Below are positions 26,792 to 36,530 of a DNA stretch of 64,000 bases, piece after piece. The notes beneath the pieces are model-generated. The model was given only the letters and a program-made list of their open reading frames with translations, was not told the origin of the DNA and did not search any database. Within the stretch, counting starts at the first letter, position 1. Every line of letters starts with the position of its first letter. The stretch is taken from the NCBI RefSeq assembly GCF_029277445.1, contig NZ_CP119566.1, forward strand, positions 2,544,001-2,608,000. Direction: 5' to 3'. The position numbers were made by a program, and so were the translations under genes. Origin of the DNA: Pararhizobium qamdonense (GTDB lineage: Bacteria > Pseudomonadota > Alphaproteobacteria > Rhizobiales > Rhizobiaceae).

Positions 26792-28110
26792 GGTTCGGCC
26801 CATTCGTTGTCATCCATCGCCTGCGGCATCGGCCGTCCTTCAACAACGCCGATGAGTTGCTGCGCGATGCCGGTCCAGGTGAAAAGGCTGCGCGCCTTGT
26901 GCGCGCCCATGCGCGACAGGCGGCCATAGAGCCGCTCGTGTTTCAGCGGCTTCATCATGGTGATGCCGAGATCATATTTGTCGAAGGGATCGGCAAACAG
27001 CGCGTGGCGGCCATAGCTGACGGCACGGAAAAGGCCGCCATGAACCGTGATGATGGTTGGGGTGCCGCTGGCCATGGCCTCAATAGCGGTCATGCCGAAC
27101 GGCTCATAGCGGCTGGACAGTACGAAAATATCGGCGGCGCGGTAGAAGTCGGGCAGATCGTCGTCGGCCACGAAGCCGGAAAATATCACCTTGCCGTTCA
27201 GCCCGAGGGCCTCAACGCGCTGTTTCAGCTCATCGAGAATGCCCGCTTCCTGCGGGTCCATGTTTTCGCCGCCGACTGCCAGATGCAGCCGCGCCTCCGG
27301 CTCGCGCTCGGCCAGAACCGAAAAACCGTCGATCAGCAGATCATAGCCCTTGTTGGTGGCAAGCCGGCCCATCGCCATCACCACCTTGCCCTCGAAACCG
27401 AAGCGCTGGCGGGCCATTTCGCGCGTTGCCCGCGATACCGGGAAGAAGCGGTTGTCGTCATAGCCGGGCGGGATCATGTGCACCCGGTCGCGCGGCAGAT
27501 TGTAGTCGTTGACGAGCATTTCCACCTGGATCGGCGTCGTGGCAATGACCATGCTGCAGGAGCGGTAGATGATCAGTTCATGCTTGATGCGTTCGGAAAA
27601 GTTGAACTCCTTGTCGAATTCGGCGGCCTTGTCCGGATAATCCGTTTCCATCTGGCTCTTCTTCCACATGCCCAGCGAATGCGGCGTGTGGATATGGGTG
27701 ACGGCCAGGGCTTCCGACAGGCGCTGTCCGGCAATACCGGCATCCCAGTAGTGGCTGTTGATCAGCGTATAGGTGAAATTGTTCTTGCGGATGAAGCGCA
27801 CAGCGTTTTCGCACCATTCCATCAGATGCTTGTAGAGATATTCCTTGGGAATGAAGTCATCGCCGCCACAGGGGATGCGGATGACGCGGACGCGGTCATC
27901 GACTTCGTCGAACTCCGGCTGATCCTCGAACCGCCGTGTATAGATATCGACCTGATGGCCGAGAAGGGCGAGCTTGCGGGCAAGTTCGATGACGTAAACG
28001 ACCTGGCCACCGGTATCGGCGGCACCGAGCGGTGGTTCGGCCGCAACATATCCATGCGTCGACACCAGCGCGATGCGGGGAAGGTGGCTCTTATCGGGGG
28101 AACTGGTCAT
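26773..28110 (-). CDS. mfpsA: GT4 glycosyltransferase, probable mannosylfructose-phosphate synthase
   Basis: 445 residues. A GT-B enzyme of the sucrose-phosphate-synthase-like GT4 group: N-terminal STHGYVAAEPPLGAADTGGQVVYV (acceptor site, GGQ loop), SHYWDAG, HTPHSLG, MAMGRLATNKGYD (donor site) and EPFGMTAIEAMASG (E-x7-E motif). The length is close to the Agrobacterium MfpsA, which joins GDP-mannose and fructose 6-phosphate. The coupled downstream phosphatase supports a two-step disaccharide pathway, likely an osmoprotectant. Sucrose-phosphate synthase is the alternative; donor specificity cannot be read from sequence alone. Confidence 0.85.
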   Translation of the reverse strand: MTSSPDKSHLPRIALVSTHGYVAAEPPLGAADTGGQVVYVIELARKLALLGHQVDIYTRRFEDQPEFDEVDDRVRVIRIPCGGDDFIPKEYLYKHLMEWCENAVRFIRKNNFTYTLINSHYWDAGIAGQRLSEALAVTHIHTPHSLGMWKKSQMETDYPDKAAEFDKEFNFSERIKHELIIYRSCSMVIATTPIQVEMLVNDYNLPRDRVHMIPPGYDDNRFFPVSRATREMARQRFGFEGKVVMAMGRLATNKGYDLLIDGFSVLAEREPEARLHLAVGGENMDPQEAGILDELKQRVEALGLNGKVIFSGFVADDDLPDFYRAADIFVLSSRYEPFGMTAIEAMASGTPTIITVHGGLFRAVSYGRHALFADPFDKYDLGITMMKPLKHERLYGRLSRMGAHKARSLFTWTGIAQQLIGVVEGRPMPQAMDDNEWAEPWTDGD

Positions 28111-28332
28111 GCGATCACAATTCTTTTGGAAGGAGGGTGCGTGCAGTGCAGCATGCGAAAGGGTTCACTTCGCGAACGGTCGGGCGCCGGAAAGGTTCCA
28201 ATAATTCTGCCCAGGATTGTGTTTTGCGCCGTGTTCCACACTTGAAAATCCGGACGAGATAGGCCTTCATCCTTTGGAAATTCAATTGCGGGTTTAGGTG
28301 AAGGGCCTGACATGTATTTAAGGGAGAATGCG

Positions 28333-28875
28333 ATGACGCAGACTGCAATCGTGGTTCACCGATCGAAGTCAAAAATGATCCGCCTGTTTCTCGGCGCGCT
28401 GGTATTCGTTGCGCTGGGCGCTCTCATTACGAAAGTCATTTATGACGAACAGGGCGCCGGCGCTTTCCGCGTCTTCATCGGCCTTTTCACCATGCTGTTC
28501 TTCGGTGTGTTCGCCATTGCCGGGCTGGTCAAACTTCTCGACAAGCGGCCGGCGCTAGAGTTTTTAAACGAAGGTCTTCTTGCCCGCGATATCTCCGCCA
28601 CTCCGATCCGCTGGGAGGATATCGAAGCGGCGCGGCTGCTCACCTATCGCCAGCGACCCGTTATCGAACTGATGCTGTCGCCGCTGGCCGAGCAAACACT
28701 GCCGTTTACCAAAACGGTGCGGTTTACGCGCGAGAGCAATCGCGGGCTGGGTTTTCAAGGTGTTTGCCTGAACGCGGCCGAATTGGATATCCCGCCGGAC
28801 ACACTCATCGAGATGATCGCCGAATGGGCGCTGCGGGCTCAGCCTGCCGTCACAGCCCGTCCCGGGCAGCCATAA
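28333..28875 (+). CDS. Two-helix membrane protein of unknown function
   Basis: 180 residues from the ATG at 28333, with AGGGAG six bases upstream. Two hydrophobic helices (about 15-33 and 43-63) are followed by a soluble domain of about 110 residues with mixed strands (ALEFLNEGLLARD, PIRWEDIEAARLL) and a C-terminal helix. The strand-rich domain after a TM hairpin resembles STM3941-type or PH-like conserved membrane proteins. It is divergent from mfpsA and convergent with icd. No function can be assigned. Confidence 0.78.
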   Translation: MTQTAIVVHRSKSKMIRLFLGALVFVALGALITKVIYDEQGAGAFRVFIGLFTMLFFGVFAIAGLVKLLDKRPALEFLNEGLLARDISATPIRWEDIEAARLLTYRQRPVIELMLSPLAEQTLPFTKTVRFTRESNRGLGFQGVCLNAAELDIPPDTLIEMIAEWALRAQPAVTARPGQP

Positions 28876-28904
28876 AAAAAGACCCGGCGCTGTGGCCGGG
28901 TCTT
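28872..28904 (-). terminator. Intrinsic terminator of icd
   Basis: On the minus strand, a perfect 10-bp stem (28895-28904 with 28879-28888, AAGACCCGGC) with a 6-base loop runs into TTTTTTT. It lies 22 bases past the icd stop. Confidence 0.88.
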
Positions 28905-28926
28905 CATATCAGTCACAAAGGCTGAA

Positions 28927-30141
28927 TTAAGCAGCCATTGCCTTCTTCAGGTTCTCGTCGATCTTGTCGAGGAAGCCGGTGGTGGAGAGCCAGGGCTGGT
29001 CGGGGCCGATCAGCAGCGCCAGGTCCTTGGTCATGAAGCCGGCCTCGACGGTATCGACGCAGACCTTTTCCAGCGTGTCGGCAAAGCGTGCCAGCTCGGC
29101 ATTGCTGTCGAGCTTGGCGCGGTGGGCAAGGCCACGGGTCCAGGCGAAGATCGAGGCGATCGAGTTGGTCGAGGTTTCCTCGCCCTTCTGGTGCTGGCGG
29201 TAGTGACGCGTCACCGTGCCGTGGGCGGCTTCGGCTTCGACCGTCTGGCCATCCGGCGTCATAAGGACGGAGGTCATCAGGCCAAGCGACCCAAACCCTT
29301 GCGCGACGATATCGGACTGGACGTCGCCGTCATAGTTCTTGCAGGCCCAGACATAACCGCCCGACCATTTCAGCGCCGAGGCGACCATGTCGTCGATCAG
29401 GCGGTGTTCGTACCAGATCTTGGCTTCCTTGAACTTGTCGGCAAATTCGGCGTCGAAGACCTGCTGGAAGATATCCTTGAAGCGGCCGTCATAGATCTTG
29501 AGGATGGTGTTCTTGGTCGACAGATAGACGGGAACGCCGCGCTGCAGGCCGTAGTTCAGCGAGGCGCGGGCGAAATCGGTGATGGATTCGTCGAGATTGT
29601 ACATGCCCATGGCAACGCCGGCGGCCGGTGCGTCATAGACTTCATGCTCGATTTCGGTGCCATCCTCGCCGACGAACTTCATCGACAGCTTGCCCTTGCC
29701 GGGGAACTTGAAATCGGTGGCGCGGTACTGGTCGCCGAAGGCATGACGGCCGACGATGATCGGCTTGGTCCAGCCGGGAACGAGGCGCGGCACGTTCTTG
29801 CAGATGATCGGCTCGCGGAAGATGACGCCGCCCAGGATGTTGCGGATCGTGCCGTTCGGCGATTTCCACATCTTCTTCAGGCCGAATTCCTCGACGCGCT
29901 GCTCGTCTGGCGTGATGGTGGCGCATTTGACGCCGACGCCGTGCTTCTTGATCGCGTTGGCGCTATCGATCGTCACCTGATCGTTGGTCGCATCGCGGTT
30001 TTCCATGCCAAGGTCATAATATTCCAGATCGATATCCAGATAGGGATGGATCAGCTTTTCCTTGATGAACTGCCAGATGATGCGGGTCATCTCATCGCCG
30101 TCGAGCTCGACGACCGGATTGGCGACCTTGATCTTTGTCAT
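28927..30141 (-). CDS. icd: NADP-dependent isocitrate dehydrogenase
   Basis: 404 residues, the length of the eukaryotic-like homodimeric IDH subfamily found in rhizobia. It converts isocitrate to 2-oxoglutarate in the TCA cycle. Signatures: [14 protein letters not shown] near the N-terminus, [12 protein letters not shown] (isocitrate binding), [35 protein letters not shown] (metal-binding Asp residues) and [11 protein letters not shown]. It has its own terminator and a plausible promoter. Confidence 0.97.
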   Translation of the reverse strand: MTKIKVANPVVELDGDEMTRIIWQFIKEKLIHPYLDIDLEYYDLGMENRDATNDQVTIDSANAIKKHGVGVKCATITPDEQRVEEFGLKKMWKSPNGTIRNILGGVIFREPIICKNVPRLVPGWTKPIIVGRHAFGDQYRATDFKFPGKGKLSMKFVGEDGTEIEHEVYDAPAAGVAMGMYNLDESITDFARASLNYGLQRGVPVYLSTKNTILKIYDGRFKDIFQQVFDAEFADKFKEAKIWYEHRLIDDMVASALKWSGGYVWACKNYDGDVQSDIVAQGFGSLGLMTSVLMTPDGQTVEAEAAHGTVTRHYRQHQKGEETSTNSIASIFAWTRGLAHRAKLDSNAELARFADTLEKVCVDTVEAGFMTKDLALLIGPDQPWLSTTGFLDKIDENLKKAMAA

Positions 30142-30187
30142 GTTGCAAACCTCTGCTTGGGGGGTGGATGGAGAAGGGTTTGCGCCC

Positions 30188-30216
30188 CTATAGCATCCAG
30201 TTCACCACAGGCAAAG
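30188..30216 (-). promoter_or_regulatory. Possible sigma-70 promoter of icd
   Basis: On the minus strand CTTTGC (30216-30211) and CTATAG (30193-30188) are spaced by 17 bases, placing the start about 40 bases before the icd ATG. The -35 is weak. Confidence 0.4.
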
Positions 30217-30437
30217 GTATACACGCGCGATTTGGCAGGTGTTTCCTGCTGATTGCAGAACCGGCGTTCAATGACCCCGCACAACGCGCGGGAAATCCGC
30301 CGCAGATGCCTATGCTGAGCGTTTGTCCTTACACACAAACGCGATCCGGCCTCGCTTCACGCATTGAAAATGGTTATGAGCAGCCGCATTGTTTGGCGGT
30401 GGCTGACCGGCCGCGCCTTTGAAACCGGGGATGGTCG

Positions 30438-30965
30438 ATGAAACGGTTCATGCTTGTTGTTCTTGCCTGTGCGGCTTTTTCGACCGCGCAGGCCGCCGAT
30501 CCGTCAGCCCCCGTCAACGAGATCATGCAGGAGGCGGTGAAGGGCTGGGCGGAGGAGGCGCAGGCGGGCGAAGACTATTTTTCGCCTGCACGGCTTGGCC
30601 GCATTTACAGCGAGGATTTCGCCAAGGCCTACCGCGAGGCGGCCAAATTTCCAGCCTATGAGGAAGGCGGTTCGCCCTTCGATTATGATGTGATCGTCAG
30701 CGGTCAGGACAGCTGCTCGATCAAGGATCTATCCGTGACACCAGGTGCGCCCGCCGACGGCAAGAGCGATGTGACCGTCACCTTCGACAATACCCATTGT
30801 TTTGGCGAGCGCCCTGCGGACTGGAAACCGAGCGAACTGCATTTCATCGTGATCGAGGAAGGCGGCAAGCCTGTCATCGACGATATCGTGCGCGCGGGGG
30901 ATGCGGGCTCGCTCAAAAGCGAGTTGCAGGCGATTGCCAGCCAGGGTGCCAGCGATCCACAATAG
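30438..30965 (+). CDS. Small exported protein of unknown function (DUF3828-like)
   Basis: 175 residues with a signal peptide (about 1-19, ending STAQA), so periplasmic. The mature part starts PVNEIMQEAV and contains two Cys (in DSCSIKD and NTHCFGE), a probable disulfide. The W-x-P-S-x-L-H-F and acid-rich pattern resembles DUF3828-type exported proteins with an NTF2-like fold; this is a weak assignment. It stands alone before trmJ. Confidence 0.75.
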   Translation: MKRFMLVVLACAAFSTAQAADPSAPVNEIMQEAVKGWAEEAQAGEDYFSPARLGRIYSEDFAKAYREAAKFPAYEEGGSPFDYDVIVSGQDSCSIKDLSVTPGAPADGKSDVTVTFDNTHCFGERPADWKPSELHFIVIEEGGKPVIDDIVRAGDAGSLKSELQAIASQGASDPQ

Positions 30966-31055
30966 TGCATTGCGGTCTGCGGCTTTCAAAATAAGCGCAT
31001 CTGTGCGAGGAAGCGGCGAAACCGAGACATAGAGAACAGAGACGAAAGTACCGGC

Positions 31056-31889
31056 ATGGCAGGAACCAATAGCGAGCGCGTGCTTCTCACCGAAGGCCCG
31101 GCGATCATTCTGGTGCATCCGCAGCTTGGCGAGAATATCGGCATGGTGGCGCGGGCCATGGCCAATTTCGGCCTGTCCGAGCTGCGGCTGGTCAGCCCGC
31201 GCGATGGCTGGCCGAGCGAAAAGGCCCGCTCTGCCGCAAGCCGCGCCGATCACGTCATCGATGCCGTCAAGGTCTACGAGACGGTGCCGGAAGCGATTGC
31301 CGACCTCAACTTCGTCTATGCGACGACGGCGCGTGACCGCTATGGCTACAAGCCGGTGCGTTCGCCGCTGGTGGCCGCCGAAACGTTGCGCCAGCGCTTC
31401 ACGTTGGGGGAGGCGACCGGCATCCTGTTCGGGCGCGAGCGCACGGGGCTGACCAACGAAGAGGTGGCGCTGGCCGACGAGATCGTCACCTTTCCGGTCA
31501 ACCCGGCTTTTGCCTCGCTGAATCTGGCGCAGGCGGTGCTGTTGATGTCCTATGAATGGCTGAAGACATCGATGGAATCACGCGAGCAAACCTCCTTCCA
31601 GGCCTTGCCGCAGAACCCGGCGACCAAGGACCAGCTGCAGGGCCTGTTCGACCATGTGGAGGAGGCGCTGGATGCGCGTGGCTACTTCCGGCCGGTCGCC
31701 AAAAAGCCGAAATTGATCGACAATTTGCGCGCAGTCCTGACCCGCCCCGGCTTTACCGAATCCGAAATCCGGCTGGTGCGCGGCATCGTCTCATCGCTCG
31801 ATCGTTTCACCCGCGAGGCGCCGCGGGGTGCCGGAGCGCCGGAAAACTCGCGCGCAAACAAGGTTGACGATACCGGTGACGACAGCTGA
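31056..31889 (+). CDS. trmJ: TrmJ-like SPOUT RNA 2'-O-methyltransferase
   Basis: 277 residues. The SPOUT motifs are evident: [22 protein letters not shown] (motif 1), [17 protein letters not shown] (motif 2) and [20 protein letters not shown] (motif 3, trefoil knot with the SAM site). TrmJ methylates the ribose at position 32 of tRNAs; some homologues act on rRNA. The C-terminal extension of about 90 residues is charged. It overlaps the likely murI start by 14 bases. Confidence 0.88.
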   Translation: MAGTNSERVLLTEGPAIILVHPQLGENIGMVARAMANFGLSELRLVSPRDGWPSEKARSAASRADHVIDAVKVYETVPEAIADLNFVYATTARDRYGYKPVRSPLVAAETLRQRFTLGEATGILFGRERTGLTNEEVALADEIVTFPVNPAFASLNLAQAVLLMSYEWLKTSMESREQTSFQALPQNPATKDQLQGLFDHVEEALDARGYFRPVAKKPKLIDNLRAVLTRPGFTESEIRLVRGIVSSLDRFTREAPRGAGAPENSRANKVDDTGDDS

Positions 31890-32679
31890 GCTGAAGCCCA
31901 TCCTCGTTTTCGACAGCGGCATCGGCGGGCTGACCGTGCTGCGCGAAGCGCGCGTGCTGATGCCGGAGCGGCATTTCATCTATGTCGCCGATGATGCCGG
32001 GTTTCCCTATGGCGGCTGGGAAGAGGAGGCGCTGAAGGCGCGCGTCATCTCGCTGTTTGCGACTTTGCTGACCCGGCATGATCCGGAAATCTGCATCATC
32101 GCCTGCAACACTGCCTTCACGCTGGTTGGTGCCGATCTGCGCGCCGCTTTCCCGGACATGCGTTTCGTCGGCACAGTGCCAGCGATCAAGCCGGCGGCGG
32201 AGCGCACGCGCTCGGGTCTCGTTTCGGTTCTGGCAACACCCGGCACCGTCAAGCGGGCCTACACGCGCGATCTCATCCAGTCCTTCGCCACCCAATGCCA
32301 TGTCCGCCTCGTCGGCTCGGAAAATCTGGCGCGCATGGCGGAAGCCTATATTCGCGGCGAAGCGATCGACGATGCGGCGGTGCTTTCCGAGATCGCGCAA
32401 TGTTTCGTCGAAAAGGATGGCCGCAAGACCGATATCGTCGTTTTGGCCTGCACGCATTATCCATTCATGGCCAATGTCTTTCGCCGCCTGGCACCCTGGC
32501 CGGTGGACTGGCTCGACCCGGCCGAGGCGATTGCCCGGCGCGCCCGCAGCCTCGTACCGCTGCCGGATGGATTTGAGCCGCTGAACGGCATCGATCCGGC
32601 GATCTTCACATCCGGGCGTCCGGATTTTACCACGCGCCGGTTGCTGCAGGGGTTTGGGCTGACTGTGCAAAGCCCCTGA
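31876..32679 (+). CDS. murI: Glutamate racemase
   Basis: 267 residues from a GTG at 31876. It makes D-glutamate for peptidoglycan. Signatures: [12 protein letters not shown], the two catalytic cysteines in ACNTAFT and ACTHYPFM, and [10 protein letters not shown]. No ATG fits: in-frame starts are GTG 31828, TTG 31864 and GTG 31876, all inside the end of trmJ. The last gives the family length, with AAGG 12 bases upstream. Confidence 0.92.
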   Translation: MTTAELKPILVFDSGIGGLTVLREARVLMPERHFIYVADDAGFPYGGWEEEALKARVISLFATLLTRHDPEICIIACNTAFTLVGADLRAAFPDMRFVGTVPAIKPAAERTRSGLVSVLATPGTVKRAYTRDLIQSFATQCHVRLVGSENLARMAEAYIRGEAIDDAAVLSEIAQCFVEKDGRKTDIVVLACTHYPFMANVFRRLAPWPVDWLDPAEAIARRARSLVPLPDGFEPLNGIDPAIFTSGRPDFTTRRLLQGFGLTVQSP

Positions 32680-32812
32680 GAATCTTTCGATCGCTTATTT
32701 TGAAATCGAAGATTTCCACGGTCTTGAACATAGAAATTTGCCACTATCTCTCTTTTCGCCGTGCAACTTCTGGTATGGTCTTTTCGTGTTTATCGGCGAG
32801 TGGAAAGTCTAT

Positions 32813-33205
32813 ATGTCAGCAATCAGCCACATCACGTTTGGAACGAACGATAAGGCGCGGTCCGCAAAATTCTATGATGCAGTTCTAGGTGCAATAGGCT
32901 TTTCTCGGTTGCCCAAGCCTGCGGAAAAACCATTGGCCTATGAGAAAAATGGTCAGATGCCGATTATCTACATCTACACCCCGGAAGACGGCCGTCCCGC
33001 GACATGGGGAAACGGGACGCATGTTGCATTTGTTGCCGAGACCAGAGCACAGGTTCATGCGTTTCACGCGTTGGCGCTGACATTGGGAGGCATAAACGAA
33101 GGCGCCCCTGGGCCGCGCATGTCTTATGGACCCAACTATTATGCGGCGTATATCCGCGACCCCGATGGAAACAAGCTGCAGGCTGTCTGTTACGCCGGGG
33201 ATTGA
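32813..33205 (+). CDS. VOC-superfamily (glyoxalase/bleomycin-resistance fold) protein
   Basis: 130 residues from the ATG at 32813. The vicinal-oxygen-chelate fold is indicated by the opening ISHITFGTNDKARSAKFYDAVLGAIGF, the central HVAFVAETRAQVHAFHALAL and the closing YYAAYIRDPDGNKLQAVCY. Metal-site candidates are the first His, the His of THVAF and the late residue in DPDGNKLQAV. Such proteins are usually lyases, dioxygenases or resistance proteins; the substrate cannot be inferred. It has no operon partners. Confidence 0.85.
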   Translation: MSAISHITFGTNDKARSAKFYDAVLGAIGFSRLPKPAEKPLAYEKNGQMPIIYIYTPEDGRPATWGNGTHVAFVAETRAQVHAFHALALTLGGINEGAPGPRMSYGPNYYAAYIRDPDGNKLQAVCYAGD

Positions 33206-33375
33206 ACGATACAATGAGCGCTTTTGCCTTACGCCGGGCAGCGAGACGGCACGACATCCGTCTTAGCTGTGGGTTTCTGTTGCGCTGGCGCGCAAAACAG
33301 CGGAGATGGTGCTAAGCCCTTTGGCTTGCGGGTTCGTGGCGGCGCATCCGGCATGGCAGTTTGAACGAGGTGGAT

Positions 33376-34890
33376 ATGAAAGTCGGCATCGATATGGGGA
33401 CGGCGTCTAATGGCGCATCCGTTCCGCTCGATATCGAGGAGCTTCTGGCGACGCGTCTTCTGGTGCAGGGCAATTCCGGTTCTGGAAAGTCGCATCTGCT
33501 GCGCCGTTTGCTGGAACAGTCCGCGCCCTGGGTGCAACAATGCATCATCGATCCGGAAGGCGATTTCGTGACACTGGCCGACAAGTTCGGCCATGTGGTC
33601 ATCGAGGGCGAGCGCACGGAGGCCGAGCTGATCGGCATTGCCAGCCGTATCCGTCAGCACCGGGTATCCTGCGTCCTGTCGCTGGAGGGGCTGGATATCG
33701 AGCAGCAGATGCGCAGCGCCGGCATCTTCCTCAACGCCATGTTCGATGCCGATCGCGATTACTGGTATCCGGTGCTCGTCGTTGTCGATGAAGCCCAGAT
33801 GTTTGCGCCATCGGTTGCCGGCGACGTTTCGGAAGAGGCGCGCAAGATTTCGCTGGGTGCCATGACCAACTTGATGTGCCGGGGCCGTAAACGCGGCCTG
33901 GCTGGCGTCATCGCCACGCAGCGTCTGGCCAAGCTTGCCAAGAACGTTGCCGCTGAAGCCTCGAATTTCCTGATGGGCCGCACCTTTCTCGATATCGACA
34001 TGGCGCGCGCCGCCGATCTGCTCGGCATGGACCGCCGCACCGCCGAGATGTTCCGCGATCTGAAGCGCGGCTCGTTCGTGGCGCTCGGCCCGGCTCTGTC
34101 GCGGCGTCCGCTGCCGGTGACGATCGGCAATGTCGAGACGTCGGCCCGCTCCACCAGCCCGAAACTGACGCCTTTGCCGCAAGCGGTTCCCGATGTCGAA
34201 GACCTGATCTTCACGCCGGACCCGGATGAACTGATCCGGCCGATCGTGCGCCGTGCAAGCGCCCAGCCTCGGCCCGCCACGGATATTCTCGCCGAACTGT
34301 CCCGGCCGCGCCCGGAACCGGCCGGTCTTGCAGAGCCCAAGGCGCCGGTACCGGAAATGCCGGTTCTGGAGCGCGAGGCGCTGCTGGACGGATTGCTGTC
34401 CGAAATTCTCGAAAATCCCGATGCGGCGTTTCGCGCCGATGCCGAGCTGTTCCAGGACTTCCTCGTGCGCTGCCGTATCCGCCGCGTGCCGGGCGCTCCT
34501 TTGTCGCTCAGCGCTTTCCGGCGCAAGATGGCGGTTGCCCGCTCCGGTGTCGATGCAGAGACGGCTGCAGGCGAAATCTGGGCTTCGGCGCTCACTCTGT
34601 CGCGCAATGTCACCGACGATCTGCAGGGCGTCTTCCTGCTGGTGGCACAATCGGCCGTCCGCAATCTGCCATGTCCGTCTGACGCGATGATCGCGCGGGC
34701 CTATGGCACCCACTCAGCCCGCCGCGCCCGCCGTCTGCTCGGCTATTTTGAAGAGCAGGGGCTGATCGTGGTTCACAGCGATCTTTCCGGCAAACGGATC
34801 GTGGCCTTTCCGGATTTGCAGGTGGAGACAGCGCCGGGGGCCGCCGATGCTGTTTACGATGAGGCGGGAAGCCGGAACGCTGCGGAATAA
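33376..34890 (+). CDS. HerA/DUF87-like P-loop ATPase
   Basis: 504 residues from the ATG at 33376 (GAGG five bases upstream). Walker A GNSGSGKS is at residues 32-39, Walker B VLVVVDEAQMF near 130-140, and an arginine-finger-like segment CRGRKRGLAGVIATQR follows: the HerA-FtsK layout. After a Pro-rich linker (about 290-340) comes a C-terminal helical domain of about 160 residues ending in a winged-helix-like segment (ARRARRLLGYFEEQGLIVV). HerA normally pairs with the NurA nuclease; none is adjacent. Function unknown, perhaps DNA translocation. Confidence 0.85.
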   Translation: MKVGIDMGTASNGASVPLDIEELLATRLLVQGNSGSGKSHLLRRLLEQSAPWVQQCIIDPEGDFVTLADKFGHVVIEGERTEAELIGIASRIRQHRVSCVLSLEGLDIEQQMRSAGIFLNAMFDADRDYWYPVLVVVDEAQMFAPSVAGDVSEEARKISLGAMTNLMCRGRKRGLAGVIATQRLAKLAKNVAAEASNFLMGRTFLDIDMARAADLLGMDRRTAEMFRDLKRGSFVALGPALSRRPLPVTIGNVETSARSTSPKLTPLPQAVPDVEDLIFTPDPDELIRPIVRRASAQPRPATDILAELSRPRPEPAGLAEPKAPVPEMPVLEREALLDGLLSEILENPDAAFRADAELFQDFLVRCRIRRVPGAPLSLSAFRRKMAVARSGVDAETAAGEIWASALTLSRNVTDDLQGVFLLVAQSAVRNLPCPSDAMIARAYGTHSARRARRLLGYFEEQGLIVVHSDLSGKRIVAFPDLQVETAPGAADAVYDEAGSRNAAE

Positions 34891-34891
34891 G

Positions 34892-35320
34892 CTAGGCGAG
34901 CAGGCAAAGGATGTCTGAGCCACCGATGACAGCCTGTGTGGCGAGGCGGCGGTCGAAGGTGGCAAGCCGTCCGCCGTGCGCTTTCGCAAGTCCAAGCAGA
35001 TAGATATCTGTGGTATGTTTCGAGGTGACTTTATCCCGGATAAAAATGCCGGGGTCGGTGAGACTGATGTCGTCATGCCAGAACGAATGTTTGCCGGTAA
35101 GCCGGAATAGCTGGAGAAGTTCGGTCGCCATTGCGGCATCTGGCACGGGGCTGCCATAACGAGGATCCGAAAGGATACGGATCATACCATTTTCGGTTAT
35201 CGGGCAGGTGGCCCAATCCTTTTGGCCGATTTTTTCAAACCAGCTTGTGGCAACGGAATAATGACTGTGGCTACTGTCTGCCAAAGCGATGAGCACGTTG
35301 ACGTCCAGCAGAAACGTCAT
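34892..35320 (-). CDS. PIN-domain toxin (VapC type)
   Basis: 142 residues. The four acidic residues of a PIN ribonuclease are in place: D6 (FLLDVNVL), E43 (ITENG), D105 (HTTDIYLLGLA) and D123 (ATFDRRL). The start overlaps the stop of the upstream antitoxin gene by four bases (ATGA), the typical VapBC layout. VapC toxins cleave tRNA or rRNA. It is convergent with, and one base away from, the HerA-like ATPase gene. Confidence 0.9.
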   Translation of the reverse strand: MTFLLDVNVLIALADSSHSHYSVATSWFEKIGQKDWATCPITENGMIRILSDPRYGSPVPDAAMATELLQLFRLTGKHSFWHDDISLTDPGIFIRDKVTSKHTTDIYLLGLAKAHGGRLATFDRRLATQAVIGGSDILCLLA

Positions 35321-35571
35321 TTGTCGCCAGCGTCGCTTGAGAAATAGTCATAATCTTCATCACGCAGAGCATCGACCATTTCCACCGTGACGATTTGAGC
35401 CCCAGGACGAATCAAGACGGGAATACCGTTGCGTTGCGAGATGTAAGCAGACATCCCCATGCCGCGGCGCGCCATATCCGAAATGATCTGATCGATTGCA
35501 AGACCATTGCGATCGGCAAGCTGCTGCGCAGCAAGCAGCACGTCATCATCGATCTTCAACGTTGTTTGCAT
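35317..35571 (-). CDS. Antitoxin of the PIN toxin (ribbon-helix-helix type)
   Basis: 84 residues from the ATG at 35571, with AAGGA six bases upstream. The N-terminus QTTLKIDDDVLLAAQQLADRNG has the strand-helix pattern of an RHH DNA-binding antitoxin; the C-terminus (DALRDEDYDYFSSD) is acidic and would wrap the basic PIN toxin. It is coupled to the toxin by an ATGA overlap. It probably represses its own promoter within 35572-35740. Confidence 0.87.
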   Translation of the reverse strand: MQTTLKIDDDVLLAAQQLADRNGLAIDQIISDMARRGMGMSAYISQRNGIPVLIRPGAQIVTVEMVDALRDEDYDYFSSDAGDK

Positions 35572-35881
35572 CGTGTATCCTTTCCTGTCGTTTATACCGT
35601 CTCGTGAACCGCGCCTCAACTGCTTGTTGACATTTCCGCTGCTTGCCCCTAAAGACCCGCTCAGCGCCGGGCCGAAATGCCCGGTGTTACTTTTAGTGCG
35701 CATAAGCCTCATCTTTCCGGTTCGCCGGAAAGGGAAATGCGCGAAACGACATGTCCCGTGGATTCTCCGTCAGCGTGATCGTGAGAAACCTGTCAGAGCT
35801 TTCAAAAGAAGTTCAGAGGAGGGCGTGTTTCCTTGATCCGGTTTGGAAACAGACCGGTGTAACCTTTTGAAGGGAAATACG
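35572..35881. other. Divergent region between antitoxin and rpsD
   Basis: These 310 bases must hold the antitoxin promoter (minus) and the rpsD promoter and leader (plus). They contain a perfect inverted repeat at 35713-35732 and a weaker one, CGGGC/GCCCG, near 35670-35685. The rpsD side carries CTTGAT at 35832-35837 but no good -10. Confidence 0.45.
35713..35732. repeat. Perfect 8-bp inverted repeat with 4-base loop
   Basis: CTTTCCGG (35713-35720) and CCGGAAAG (35725-35732) around TTCG. It lies 142 bases upstream of the antitoxin start and 150 upstream of rpsD, with no T-run. It could be an operator for the toxin-antitoxin pair or a structured element of the rpsD leader. Confidence 0.6.
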
Positions 35882-36499
35882 ATGAGCAAGCGCGAATCGT
35901 CCAAGTACAAAATTGACCGCCGTATGGGCGAAAATATCTGGGGCCGTCCGAAGTCCCCGGTAAACCGCCGCGAATACGGTCCTGGCCAGCACGGCCAGCG
36001 CCGCAAGTCCAAGCTTTCCGACTTCGGCGTGCAGCTGCGTGCCAAGCAGAAGCTCAAGGGCTATTACGGCGACATCCGCGAAAAGCAGTTCCGTGCGATC
36101 TTCGCCGAAGCTGACCGCCGCAAGGGTGACACCTCTGAAAACCTGATCGGCCTGCTCGAATCGCGCCTCGACGCGATCGTGTACCGCGCCAAGTTCGTTC
36201 CGACGGTCTTTGCTGCCCGTCAGTTCGTCAACCATGGCCACGTCAAGGTCAACGGCATCCGCGTCAACATCGGCTCGTACCGCTGCAAGGCTGGCGACGT
36301 GATCGAAGTTCGCGAAAAGTCCAAGCAGCTCGTTTCGGTTCTCGAAGCCGTTTCGCTCGCTGAACGCGACGTTCCGGATTACATCGAAGTCGATCACAAC
36401 AAGATGGTTGCGACTTTCGCCCGCGTTCCTGCCCTGACCGATGTTCCGTACCCGGTCATCATGGAACCGAACCTCGTCGTCGAATTCTATTCGCGATAA
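35882..36499 (+). CDS. rpsD: 30S ribosomal protein S4
   Basis: 205 residues from the ATG at 35882. S4 binds the 16S rRNA 5' domain early in 30S assembly. The S4 core is visible: [52 protein letters not shown] (the S4 RNA-binding domain, cited here in two parts) and the C-terminal [18 protein letters not shown]. It lacks the N-terminal zinc cysteines (C-minus form). As usual in alphaproteobacteria it is outside the main ribosomal operons. Confidence 0.97.
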   Translation: MSKRESSKYKIDRRMGENIWGRPKSPVNRREYGPGQHGQRRKSKLSDFGVQLRAKQKLKGYYGDIREKQFRAIFAEADRRKGDTSENLIGLLESRLDAIVYRAKFVPTVFAARQFVNHGHVKVNGIRVNIGSYRCKAGDVIEVREKSKQLVSVLEAVSLAERDVPDYIEVDHNKMVATFARVPALTDVPYPVIMEPNLVVEFYSR

Positions 36500-36530
36500 T
36501 TTCTTACGGCCCCGGCCTTGTGAAATTCAG

